From contig CAMYDW010000021.1 of NCBI GenBank assembly GCA_947254645.1, positions 1-23,590 on the forward strand: a stretch of 23,590 bases of DNA, written 5' to 3'. Origin of the DNA: an uncultured Peptococcaceae bacterium. Its GTDB lineage: Bacteria; Bacillota; Peptococcia; Peptococcales; Peptococcaceae. Within the stretch, counting starts at the first letter, position 1, and each line of letters begins with the position of its first letter. The notes under the pieces are model-generated. The model worked only from the letters and a program-made list of their open reading frames with translations, searched no databases and was not told the DNA's origin. This document shows positions 1 to 6,728 of the stretch, one piece after another. The position numbers and the translations under genes are program-made.

Positions 1-116
1 ATATCATTCATTAGTATTTCTACTTTTTTACCTTTTTCTATTTTTTCAGCAGCAGACTGTGGTTTACCCCCTGCTTTTACTCTTCTTCCACCTCTATATG
101 TTCCGTCTTTAGCGAT
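1..116 (-). CDS. Phage terminase small subunit, P27-like (N-terminal part, runs off the window)
   Basis: The visible 38 residues start IAKDGTYRGGRRVKAG and continue with a basic stretch. This resembles the N-terminus of P27-family terminase small subunits, which bind the packaging site and bring the large subunit to phage DNA. No ATG, GTG or TTG exists in this frame between an upstream in-frame stop and residue 36. The only codon at a proper distance (7 nt) from a strong GGAGGTGAT ribosome site is ATC at 116-114, so an AUC start is proposed. Position downstream of an HNH gene fits a packaging module. The rest of the gene lies outside the window, so the family call rests on a short segment. 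Confidence 0.6.
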   Translation of the reverse strand, partial: MAKDGTYRGGRRVKAGGKPQSAAEKIEKGKKVEILMND

Positions 117-249
117 ACTATCACCTCCATGTTTTTAATAGGGCGTTTGAACCCGTCTTTTTGTGCGTGAAAGGGCGGCACCGTTGGTATGGGGTTCAGT
201 CGTAGAGATTAAGACTCCCCCTCCCCACGAAAAAAATATAAAATTTTTA
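117..249. other. GC-rich intergenic block, possible cos/packaging site
   Basis: This non-coding stretch between the moron gene and terminase is much more GC-rich than its surroundings, with runs such as GACTCCCCCTCCCC near 212-228. An imperfect inverted repeat pairs GGGG...AGTC near 192-204 with GACT...CCCC near 214-224. In HNH-containing siphoviruses the cos site commonly lies next to the terminase small subunit and HNH genes. The cos role is an inference from place and composition only. Confidence 0.3.
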
Positions 250-278
250 TTGACATCTTTATGAAAATATATTATATT
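250..278 (+). promoter_or_regulatory. Strong sigma-A promoter of the moron gene
   Basis: A perfect TTGACA at 250-255 is followed after exactly 17 nt by TATATT at 273-278. It lies about 40 nt before the start codon at 321. Confidence 0.85.
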
Positions 279-290
279 AATCTTATCAGG

Positions 291-311
291 TACTTATTAG
301 ATACTTATTAG
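291..311 (+). repeat. Tandem TACTTATTAG repeat at the transcription start
   Basis: TACTTATTAG occurs at 291-300 and again at 302-311, an 11-bp period. It lies just downstream of the -10 box and ends in the ribosome site AGGAGG. It could be an operator controlling the moron gene, or a chance duplication. Confidence 0.5.
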
Positions 312-320
312 GAGGTCATT

Positions 321-587
321 ATGAGTCAAACAAGAGTGGTTGTTTTAAATGAGACACAAATTGGTGAAGCTGACAGTTGGAATCTTTGTTTCCAATATGT
401 TCGATATGAGTATGGAGATGGAAACGAAGAAAACGGATACAGGTTTATTTGGAAACGCCCAGATGGTACTCTTCAAGCTGCAAGGGGTCAAGCTAGAATT
501 CCATCCATTGCTGATATTAATTATCTTATTGGAAAAGCTATCAAAGAGGGATGGGGTAACCATGACTGTGGTACTCTTAGCTATTAA
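321..587 (+). CDS. Small phage moron protein of unknown function
   Basis: 88 residues, start ATG preceded by TTAGGAGGTCATT. No family is recognised. The protein is soluble, aromatic-rich and slightly acidic, has no membrane segment, and contains a central YRFIWKRPDGTLQAARGQAR stretch. It is transcribed against its neighbours from its own consensus promoter (250-278) and ends in its own strong terminator (595-628). This autonomous cassette between the HNH and terminase genes is the signature of a moron, a cargo gene expressed from the prophage. Such genes often affect host physiology or superinfection, but nothing in the sequence shows which role applies here. Confidence 0.75.
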   Translation: MSQTRVVVLNETQIGEADSWNLCFQYVRYEYGDGNEENGYRFIWKRPDGTLQAARGQARIPSIADINYLIGKAIKEGWGNHDCGTLSY

Positions 588-594
588 TTCCACT

Positions 595-628
595 AAACGA
601 GAGATAGAAAATTCTATCTCTCGTTTTT
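595..628 (+). terminator. Intrinsic terminator of the moron gene, overlapping the HNH 3' end
   Basis: ACGAGAGATAGAA (597-609) pairs perfectly with TTCTATCTCTCGT (612-624), followed by TTTTATT. Flanking A and T runs make it plausible in both directions. The stop codon of the minus-strand HNH gene (614-616) lies inside the stem, so the convergent genes share the hairpin. Confidence 0.9.
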
Positions 629-982
629 ATTATTGAATCTATCTCCACTCTCAGCGTGAATCTTTGAGTGACATGATTTACAAAGACTCATAAGATTCTC
701 TTCGTCATTAGTTCCACCACGAGAAAGAGGAAGTATGTGATGTACTTCCTCTACCTTTGTCATTCTATTCTCTTTTAAACACATCTCACAAAGTGGATGC
801 TCTGCTACATATCTTTTCCTTATAAGTCTCCATGCTTTTCCATAACGCTTATGAGTTTTAGGATCTCGTTTATATTTTTCATAGTTTTTGTTGTATTCTT
901 TCTCATGTTTCTTACAGAATCGTCCATCAACTAATTCTGGACAACCTGGATGTGAACATGGTCTCTTAGGTTTACTTGGCAC
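614..982 (-). CDS. Phage HNH endonuclease
   Basis: 122 residues with a GTG start at 982-980 behind GGAGTG. The N-terminus has a small Cys/His cluster (CSHPGCPELVDGRFCKKHE). The HNH fold follows at about residues 65-111: CEMC, then the catalytic VHHILPLSRGG, then an N in NDEENL, then LCKSCHSKIH. Phage HNH proteins beside the terminase genes nick or cut DNA and, in several siphoviruses, are required with terminase for cos cleavage during packaging. It is normally adjacent to the terminase small subunit; here the moron cassette separates them. The gene follows a late promoter (1056-1101), so late expression is likely. Confidence 0.9.
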   Translation of the reverse strand: MPSKPKRPCSHPGCPELVDGRFCKKHEKEYNKNYEKYKRDPKTHKRYGKAWRLIRKRYVAEHPLCEMCLKENRMTKVEEVHHILPLSRGGTNDEENLMSLCKSCHSKIHAESGDRFNNKNER

Positions 983-1000
983 TTTATCACTCCATAAAGA

Positions 1001-1029
1001 AAGCCTCGAAGATTAAATCTCCAAGGCTT
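1001..1029 (-). terminator. Imperfect hairpin upstream of the HNH gene
   Basis: On the minus strand AAGCCT (from 1029) pairs with AGGCTT (to 1001) through an interrupted stem, followed by TCTTT. It could be a weak terminator or attenuator in the late leader between the TGTCC-box promoter and HNH. Two mismatches and a short U-tract make it uncertain. Confidence 0.45.
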
Positions 1030-1055
1030 AGCTATTATTCAATTTTCCTAAGTAT

Positions 1056-1101
1056 ATAATACCACAAACATGGCTTGGACATCTCTGGACAAACCCGGAC
1101 A
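1056..1101 (-). promoter_or_regulatory. Late phage promoter with three TGTCC boxes
   Basis: On the minus strand TGTCC occurs at 1101-1097, 1091-1087 and 1081-1077, a period of exactly 10 bp. After 15 nt there is a -10-like TATTAT at 1061-1056. The last box sits where a -35 element would be. This looks like an activator-dependent late promoter. The DUF1492 sigma-region-4-like gene ending at 1116 is the obvious candidate regulator. Confidence 0.65.
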
Positions 1102-1115
1102 TTTCCGGCGTTTTT

Positions 1116-1529
1116 TTAGAATTCTTCAAGTTTTATGTGGGATAAAGCTCTATTATGCCATCTTCTAACTGTACGCTCATCAACATAAAGCTTCATTGCA
1201 ATCTGTCCCCAGGAGTAATTACTAAGATACTTATATTCAAGAACTAACCTTTCATCAATATTATCAAGCAGACTAATTGTTTTTCTAATATCATCTTCAA
1301 GGTCTATTAAAAGGTTTAGCTCCTTACTTAGCTGTTTCTCTTTTTCAGAAATCTTATAAAGGATCTTAACAAATGGCGCTTCTTTATTTCTATTAGGATT
1401 GAAATGTTCTTCAAAGCCCGGTGATGAAACGCTACATGCTAAGCTTCTAAGTTCATCAATTCTTTGTTTGTGCAATTCTATTCTCTGGCTTAGTCGATAA
1501 GCCTGATTTAGATATTCTTTTACAGTCAT
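1116..1529 (-). CDS. DUF1492 family sigma-70 region 4-like late transcription regulator
   Basis: 137 residues, ATG start behind CATGGAGG. The first 95 residues are helical and charged, starting MTVKEYLNQAYRLSQRIELH as in DUF1492 proteins. The C-terminus (about 105-135) is a sigma region 4-type helix-turn-helix, YSWGQIAMKLYVDERTVRRW. These proteins lie just before the terminase genes in Firmicutes phages and are thought to switch on late genes, like ArpU-type regulators. A candidate target promoter begins 15 nt beyond its stop codon. The gene is downstream of the SNF2 gene in the same direction. Confidence 0.85.
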   Translation of the reverse strand: MTVKEYLNQAYRLSQRIELHKQRIDELRSLACSVSSPGFEEHFNPNRNKEAPFVKILYKISEKEKQLSKELNLLIDLEDDIRKTISLLDNIDERLVLEYKYLSNYSWGQIAMKLYVDERTVRRWHNRALSHIKLEEF

Positions 1530-1559
1530 AAGAAACCTCCATGAGTTTATTCACTTTGG

Positions 1560-1579
1560 TTGACTCTGATTGACTCTGA
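1560..1579 (-). repeat. Tandem 10-bp repeat between the SNF2 and DUF1492 genes
   Basis: TTGACTCTGA is present twice head to tail on the plus strand (TCAGAGTCAA on the minus strand). A degenerate third copy, CCAAAGTGAA, follows. It lies between the SNF2 stop and the DUF1492 ribosome site and may be a binding site or slippage product. Confidence 0.5.
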
Positions 1580-1580
1580 C

Positions 1581-2942
1581 TTACAGGCGTGCCTTTACTG
1601 CATTGATTAAAGCATCCTGCGTTGCACATTTATAAGTAAGTGCTTTTAGAATATCTTCATCAATAGTACCAGCGGCTACGATGTGCTGTACCACAACGGT
1701 TCTTTCTTCTTGGCCTTGTCTCCACAGTCTTGCTACAGTTTGTTGATATAACTCAAGTGACCAAGTAAGTCCAAACCAAACTAAATGATTACTTCCATTT
1801 TGCAAATTAAGTCCATGGCCAGCCGAAGCTGGGTGTATTAGTCCAACATTAACCTTTCCTTCATTCCATCTTCTTATACTTCCTTCGCTAGTTAATCTTT
1901 CAAATGGAACTTTTATTTCCATTAGTCGCTTTTCTATTCTTTCAAGATCATGTTGAAACCAATATGCCACCATAATTGGTCTACCATTTGCCGATTCAAT
2001 AATGTCCTCTAAAGCATCAAGCTTTCTATCATGAATCTTTACGACTTCCTTGTCATCTGTATAAAGTGCACCATTACTCATCTGACACAACTTCCCAGAA
2101 AGTGAAGCTGCATTTGCAGCAGTAATCTCTTTGTTATCGGTGTAGGTTAATACCAGGTCCTTTTTCATTTCCTGATAAAGCTCATCTTCATAATCGTTTA
2201 AATACACTGGGTATCTGGTATTAATAAGCTCTGGCATTTTTAGATGGTCCATTGCCCTCATGGAAATAGTGATATCTGAAATCTTGTTATAGATTCTTTC
2301 TTCAGAACCAGGAAGTAGTAAATATTCATATACGATATTTCCATTACATCTTCCCGGTCTAAAATATCCTGCTCGATACTGGCTGATAAATCTTCCAAGC
2401 CTCTCGCCCATATCTAGACATTTAATTTCTGCAAATAGATCCATCATTCCATTTGGTGCAGGTGTTCCTGTGAGTCCTATCACTCTTTTCACCTTTGCTC
2501 TTACCTTCATAAAGGCTTTGAACCTTTTACTATTCCAATTCTTAAAGCTGGATAGTTCATCAAGAACGACTGTATCATAGTCAAATGGCATACCGCTTTT
2601 TTCAATAAGCCACTGAAGATTTTCACGATTGATAATATAAATATCTGCCTTTCTTTTTAATGCCTCCATTCTTGACTTGGCACTTCCTACAACAAGGGAA
2701 TAACTAAGATTTTGAAAGTCATCAAACTTTTCAATTTCATCTGGCCAGCTAAGTATGGCTACTCTTAATGGTGCTACTACAAGCACCTTTCTAATTTCAA
2801 AAGAATCATGCATTAACTTCTCAATAGCAGCTAAGGTGATACTGGTCTTTCCTAAACCGCAGTCTAGGAAAATTGCTGCTATAGGATGCTCTAAGATATA
2901 TTTAATGCAATGCTTCTGATAATTATGTGGATTGTATTTCAT
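1581..2942 (-). CDS. Phage SNF2/SF2-type DEAD-like helicase
   Basis: 453 residues from an ATG behind CGGAGGAATCCTTG; a longer reading frame to 2966 lacks a comparable site. Superfamily 2 motifs appear in order: Walker A CGLGKT (28-33), motif II LDEL (127-130), motif III LTGTPAPNG (157-165), and motif VI QQTVARLWRQGQ (400-411). It lacks accessory domains, as usual for compact phage SNF2-like proteins. These ATP-dependent translocases probably assist replication or recombination and are nearly always paired with the VRR-NUC gene, which overlaps its start here by 20 nt. The exact role is not established. Confidence 0.92.
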   Translation of the reverse strand: MKYNPHNYQKHCIKYILEHPIAAIFLDCGLGKTSITLAAIEKLMHDSFEIRKVLVVAPLRVAILSWPDEIEKFDDFQNLSYSLVVGSAKSRMEALKRKADIYIINRENLQWLIEKSGMPFDYDTVVLDELSSFKNWNSKRFKAFMKVRAKVKRVIGLTGTPAPNGMMDLFAEIKCLDMGERLGRFISQYRAGYFRPGRCNGNIVYEYLLLPGSEERIYNKISDITISMRAMDHLKMPELINTRYPVYLNDYEDELYQEMKKDLVLTYTDNKEITAANAASLSGKLCQMSNGALYTDDKEVVKIHDRKLDALEDIIESANGRPIMVAYWFQHDLERIEKRLMEIKVPFERLTSEGSIRRWNEGKVNVGLIHPASAGHGLNLQNGSNHLVWFGLTWSLELYQQTVARLWRQGQEERTVVVQHIVAAGTIDEDILKALTYKCATQDALINAVKARL

Positions 2943-3204
2943 CAAGGATTCCTCCGATTTTCTCAATATTGTCTAATACGTAAACATGAAAGCCTAAACG
3001 TGATAAAAGCTTATGTCTTGAAGTTTGAAGTGCTCTTGGCTTTTCTCCCGGTGCTTTTACTTCCACCAGACCAAACTTTCGTCCTGGTAAAAATACCAAT
3101 CGATCCGGCATTCCATAAAAACCTACGGCCACCCACTTTGGACAAATGCCACCACGCTTTTTTACTTCCATCACTAACTTCTGTTCTATAAATTTTTCTC
3201 GCAT
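2923..3204 (-). CDS. VRR-NUC domain nuclease
   Basis: 93 residues, ATG start behind a G-rich site. The PD-(D/E)xK core of the VRR-NUC family is complete: GMPD with Asp34, then VEVK with Glu48 and Lys50, then the Gln60 of the RALQ motif. Stand-alone phage VRR-NUC proteins are structure-selective nucleases, predicted to process branched DNA in replication or recombination. The overlap with the SNF2 gene implies coupled translation, so a nuclease-helicase pair is likely. Confidence 0.93.
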   Translation of the reverse strand: MREKFIEQKLVMEVKKRGGICPKWVAVGFYGMPDRLVFLPGRKFGLVEVKAPGEKPRALQTSRHKLLSRLGFHVYVLDNIEKIGGILDEIQST

Positions 3205-3415
3205 GGTAATCCCCCATCAAAATGAAGGGTGATGGTCATGACTGTCTTCACATAAACTTTCCTATAGAGCTTTTTTTATTAAAAATTTCTTCTATAGGAC
3301 TTTTTGGTAGAGACTATCACGACTGTCACCTTTTAGAATTTATGCAGGTCGTGCAAGTCAAAATACACTTATCCTATTTGTAAATTTCAAATTTTAGTGC
3401 ATTTGACCTGCACCT
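3205..3415. other. Non-coding gap between primase-helicase and VRR-NUC, with inverted repeat
   Basis: A 211-nt gap with no gene inside an otherwise tightly packed operon. It holds an imperfect inverted repeat: GTGCAAGTCAAAATACACT (3351-3369) against AGTGCATTTGACCTGCAC (3396-3413), with an AT-rich centre. There is also a loose direct repeat around CTATAGAGC/CTATAGGAC near 3261-3302. It could hold a replication origin, an operator or an mRNA-processing site. Confidence 0.5.
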
Positions 3416-5692
3416 TTATTCAAGAAAGTCCTGACCATCTTTTAGTGAAAGACCATAGACCTTCATCCCATCTTTCTTTTTGAATCTCTTATAACCTGCC
3501 TTTTCAAGTGCTGCGTAGAAGTCTGTTGTGCTACGAATGTACTCGCCATTTTGAAAGCAGTAAGCTCGATATGCTTGGTAAAGCTCACCTGACTTTTCTA
3601 CATTGTTTTCATCAACCTCGCAGCACTCATCTATGAACTGCCCCATCCAGTCGCTATCCTCATGATATCTTTGAATAGCTTCTTTCACTACTGCTGGGAT
3701 TGGTGTTTTAAAGTCTGCCTTTATTACCTTGAAGGCACCTTCAATGATCCAAGTAAGAACTGCACCTCCTGCTTTTTCAAATAGGTAGTCAGCATAGTTT
3801 TTAATGTCACTATTTCCGGTAATCTTCGCATTGAAGGGAATAACAACAAGACGCCTCCAAATACCATCATCGTTACCTCCAACTTTAGGGAGATGATTGG
3901 TATAAAGAACTAAGGTATGAGAAGGAGCAAAGGAAAATGGATCCTTATACTTTTTCTCTGCTTGTATTTCATCTGTTGAACAAAGCTGCTTTACTGTTGC
4001 AGTGTTAAGTCTTACGCCTTCTTCCATTTCAGATGCGATAATAAGACGCTTCCCTTTTAACTCTGCCATTTCCGGTTTGAAGTTTCGTCTGTTATTCATG
4101 GTTAGTGCTTCAGCTGATATCTTGCCGGCATAGTTACCAAGCACTCTAAAGATGGTGTTCCAAAAAGTGGACTTACCATTGGCACCACCGCCGTAAGCAA
4201 TGATCATGTGCTCTTGATAGACTTTTCCAATTGCTGCAAGGCCGACTGTCATTTGCACATATTCAATGAGCTCCTTGTCGCTACAAAAGAAGGTATCTAA
4301 AGCTTCAAGCCAAATATCCATACCAGCATCACCTGGAGAAACCGTCGTAATCTTTGTAATTAAATCTTCTGACCTGTGACCTCTAAGTCCTGAAATACCA
4401 TCCGTCATATTGATGGTTCCTTTTGGTGTGTTGATTAAAAATGGATCATTATCAAGCTCACCCACATCAATAACTAGCATTGGTTTTGCCGCATTTTGCG
4501 TATTTACGATGTTCTTATAATTTCGATATTTCATGACAAACTTTAGATAGGTTTGAGCTGCTACTAACATGTAATAAAGCTTCATTTGCTTTGCCTCTAA
4601 TACCTTTTGAAGCGCAGCTCCTCCACTTCTTGCAAGCTCCTCTGGAATGCCAGCGCCAACTAAGGCTTTCACTGCTGCTTCAAGATCATCTCTTGCATCA
4701 ACAAGTTGTAGGTCCAAAAACTCCTCAGCTGCACCAAGTGCAAGCTCTTTATTCTCAACCCAGCGAGTACCGTCATGTCTTAAATAGTCTGTCGCTTTAG
4801 TGAATTTCAGTTCATTTCCATATTCACGAGCCAGCACCTTTGCCTCTCCAATATCCGAATAGTCTTCTGGTTTAAGCGATGCCTTATCAAAATCAGCATT
4901 GAACTCATCAGGTGGAATATACTCATCTGCAGAGGCAATCTTCTTATTAAAGAATCGAACTGCACTCGACCAGATGGTATTTAGCTCTGAGTCATCAAGC
5001 GGGGGAGCACATTTTTCTGCGTGCTCCATAAACGCTTCTCTTGCTTTTTCTGTTACTCCATACCTTTTGAGAATCCTTCCCGCAAAATGGCTCATGGTAT
5101 TATTTCTGCTTCCTGCTAGAATAGTGCCGCTAGACTCCTCTTCATCAAAGTCGTCATCTTCACTTCTGCTTTCTCCAACGACATCGACAATAGTCATCCA
5201 GCCTTCCTGCCAGAAAACCTCATCGCAGTCAGCACCAAAAAAGAACCTTGCAGCATCAAGCGCATTATCATCAAAGAACGGATACTTGCCATGAATCGCT
5301 TTTTTAAGCTCTACATATGCATCCTTATCTTTAATGGTCTCGATTGGAAAATGAGCATGCCACTTTGGTCTTGCTGCTTTCCCATCTTTTTCAAGCATGT
5401 TGTGTCTTGATGGCGTTGCTACAAAATCAATATTTGGTTCCATCTCTGAAAAACCTTCAGGTGTAATCCAATCTGCCGGATCCTCTGAATGATCGTTGTC
5501 ACAGTCCATCACCACATCGTCTGATTCTAGGAAGTTATCATTACTTCGATAGTTCCCTTGAAAGGCTGCACATACGTGGTCAACCTCCGCAGCCTTTTTC
5601 ATTTCTTCCTTATTTGTGACACGCACCTTATTTGGATACATGCAGTTACCCTTGTCACCTTTAGTATTTGAAGTAAATATTGTTAGCTGCAT
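3416..5692 (-). CDS. Phage primase-helicase (VirE / D5-type, P4-like)
   Basis: 758 residues, ATG start behind GAAAGGGAG. The N-terminus looks like an archaeo-eukaryotic primase core: acidic VVMDCDND (60-67), His motif KWHAHFP (110-116), and LDAARFFFGA (145-154). A PriCT-like helical segment lies near 195-250 and a D5-type region at about 380-490. The superfamily 3 helicase follows: Walker A GGGANGKS (501-508), Walker B near LIIASEMEEG, and a sensor in YTNHLPKVGGNDDGIWRRL. It would prime and unwind phage DNA and is the central replication protein here. Its start overlaps the stop of the upstream zinc protein gene by 10 nt. Confidence 0.93.
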   Translation of the reverse strand: MQLTIFTSNTKGDKGNCMYPNKVRVTNKEEMKKAAEVDHVCAAFQGNYRSNDNFLESDDVVMDCDNDHSEDPADWITPEGFSEMEPNIDFVATPSRHNMLEKDGKAARPKWHAHFPIETIKDKDAYVELKKAIHGKYPFFDDNALDAARFFFGADCDEVFWQEGWMTIVDVVGESRSEDDDFDEEESSGTILAGSRNNTMSHFAGRILKRYGVTEKAREAFMEHAEKCAPPLDDSELNTIWSSAVRFFNKKIASADEYIPPDEFNADFDKASLKPEDYSDIGEAKVLAREYGNELKFTKATDYLRHDGTRWVENKELALGAAEEFLDLQLVDARDDLEAAVKALVGAGIPEELARSGGAALQKVLEAKQMKLYYMLVAAQTYLKFVMKYRNYKNIVNTQNAAKPMLVIDVGELDNDPFLINTPKGTINMTDGISGLRGHRSEDLITKITTVSPGDAGMDIWLEALDTFFCSDKELIEYVQMTVGLAAIGKVYQEHMIIAYGGGANGKSTFWNTIFRVLGNYAGKISAEALTMNNRRNFKPEMAELKGKRLIIASEMEEGVRLNTATVKQLCSTDEIQAEKKYKDPFSFAPSHTLVLYTNHLPKVGGNDDGIWRRLVVIPFNAKITGNSDIKNYADYLFEKAGGAVLTWIIEGAFKVIKADFKTPIPAVVKEAIQRYHEDSDWMGQFIDECCEVDENNVEKSGELYQAYRAYCFQNGEYIRSTTDFYAALEKAGYKRFKKKDGMKVYGLSLKDGQDFLE

Positions 5693-5901
5693 TTTTTATC
5701 TCCCTTTCTTACAATGAGCTTTGAACAAGACTCACAAAGCACCTGCGTGCTGTATAGGTCAACATCTTCACTTACAAAAAGCTCATGAAGATTTACTTCT
5801 ACTTCTCTGCCACATACCGGGCAGCTTCCATAGACATTCTCATCTGTGATATCAATTCTGATTTCAGCTGTATCACTCAGCTGTTCTTTTACATAGAACA
5901 T
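5683..5901 (-). CDS. Small zinc-ribbon phage protein
   Basis: 72 residues from ATG at 5901-5899, 8 nt after AAAGGAGGG. The open frame extends to 6069, but that part has no ribosome site and overlaps a repeated control motif, so the short form is chosen. Two CxxC knuckles, Cys27/Cys30 and Cys56/Cys59, form a zinc ribbon. First gene of the minus-strand replication operon, overlapping the primase-helicase gene. No named family is recognised; a DNA-binding or accessory replication role is only a guess. Confidence 0.8.
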   Translation of the reverse strand: MFYVKEQLSDTAEIRIDITDENVYGSCPVCGREVEVNLHELFVSEDVDLYSTQVLCESCSKLIVRKGDKKCS

Positions 5902-5937
5902 GGCCATAGCCCTCCTTTCATTTTTTGAAGATTTCTC

Positions 5938-5977
5938 CTCTAACTCTCTAAGGGCTTTTAAGTCTTGTTTTTCCGGT
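5938..5977 (-). repeat. Early-region motif copy C (inverted)
   Basis: On the minus strand this reads ACCGGAAAA, 14 nt, CCCTTAG, 6 nt, AGAG. It lies 37 nt before the start of the zinc protein gene and has the same internal spacing as copies A and B. Confidence 0.8.
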
Positions 5978-6074
5978 CTATTTCTAAAAATTTTCAAAAA
6001 AAATATACTAGCTTCGAATTCCTTCCTTATATAGGAGAATTGCCAGCTGGTATTTTTATATTTTTTCATTTAAA

Positions 6075-6114
6075 ACCGGAAAACTGCCTCTTTATCTCCC
6101 TTAGGTAGGTAGAG
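6075..6114 (+). repeat. Early-region motif copy A
   Basis: ACCGGAAAA (6075-6083), 14 nt, CCCTTAG (6098-6104), 6 nt, AGAG (6111-6114). It is followed by GGAAGATAA and an 11-codon open frame at 6123-6158. Confidence 0.8.
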
Positions 6115-6122
6115 GAAGATAA

Positions 6123-6158
6123 ATGAGCATTCCAAAAGAAATTAAAAATATTTTTTAG
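6123..6158 (+). CDS. Possible leader peptide or remnant gene start (11 aa)
   Basis: MSIPKEIKNIF followed by TAG, with AGAGGAAG upstream at a good distance. It lies between motif copies A and B. It may be a leader peptide, or the remaining start of a gene lost when the motif was duplicated or deleted. Evidence is limited to the ribosome site and frame. Confidence 0.3.
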   Translation: MSIPKEIKNIF

Positions 6159-6162
6159 AAAA

Positions 6163-6202
6163 ACCGGAAAAAGCACATTAAACTTCCCTTAGTAAGTCAG
6201 AG
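6163..6202 (+). repeat. Early-region motif copy B
   Basis: ACCGGAAAA (6163-6171), 14 nt, CCCTTAG (6186-6192), 6 nt, AGAG (6199-6202), 88 bp after copy A. It precedes the first plus-strand early gene by 36 nt. Like copy C it is preceded by TTTTTAGAAA. Confidence 0.8.
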
Positions 6203-6238
6203 AGGCAAAAAAGCCACTCGGAAAGAGAGGTGCTGCAG

Positions 6239-6415
6239 ATGCAGAAAAAGTCAATTGTAACAAGCCAGTCTAATAGAACAGCTGACGAGCTTATAAAAAC
6301 ACTCATGGCCATCAGTATCGTTTCTAAGAAACTGGCAAACAGAGTCAAAGAAGCAAACATAGTAAAGGAGGAAAAGCCAAGTGGAAAAGAAAAAACAATT
6401 GTTATCTATTGTTAA
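6239..6415 (+). CDS. Small phage early protein of unknown function
   Basis: 58 residues, MQKKSIVTSQSNRTADELIK at the start, ATG placed 8 nt after GAAAGAGAGG. It is basic and mostly helical, with no recognised domain or membrane segment. First gene of the plus-strand early operon; it overlaps the next gene by 35 nt in another frame, which suggests translational coupling. Confidence 0.65.
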   Translation: MQKKSIVTSQSNRTADELIKTLMAISIVSKKLANRVKEANIVKEEKPSGKEKTIVIYC

Positions 6416-6728
6416 TGACACTATCACAGGAACAGAAGGATTAATTAAGTCAGCAAGGGAAATGATTTCGAATGCTGAGCTCATATTAAAAGCCGTAAAG
6501 AACCTTAAATCACTTCTTGACGGTGATGAAGAAAAAGAGCTTGCTCCAAAATCAAATAGCTACTCCAAAGAAGATGTAAGGGCGATGCTATCAGAAAAGT
6601 CAGCAGCAGGATTTGGAAAAGAAGTAAAAGCGTTACTTATAAAATATGGTGCAGATAAGCTTTCTACACTAAAGTCCGAAGCATACGAGCAAGTAATACT
6701 TGAAGCAAAGGAGATCGGAAATGAGTAA
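6381..6728 (+). CDS. Phage early protein often annotated 'rrp5-like', function unknown
   Basis: 115 residues, GTG start 10 nt after AAAGGAGG. Helical and charged. The C-terminal half (about 58-115) reads SYSKEDVRAMLSEKSAAGFG and KALLIKYGADKLSTL, a pattern seen in small phage proteins found directly before DUF2800 genes. Database names such as rRNA biogenesis protein rrp5 for these proteins are probably misleading. Its last 8 nt overlap the DUF2800 start. A replication or recombination accessory role is inferred from position. Confidence 0.7.
   Translation: MEKKKQLLSIVNDTITGTEGLIKSAREMISNAELILKAVKNLKSLLDGDEEKELAPKSNSYSKEDVRAMLSEKSAAGFGKEVKALLIKYGADKLSTLKSEAYEQVILEAKEIGNE

Noticed and set aside
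349..636. Open frame of 95 codons on the plus strand overlapping the moron gene
   Set aside because: It lies in another frame of the better-supported gene at 321-587, lacks a ribosome site and runs through the terminator hairpin.
5902..6069. N-terminal extension of the zinc protein
   Set aside because: No ribosome site at 6069, and the extension overlaps control motif copy C; the ATG at 5901 has a strong site.
5938..6202. Inverted motif copies as recombinase sites for an invertible segment
   Set aside because: An invertible segment would be flanked by opposed copies; no copy was seen at the far end of either module.
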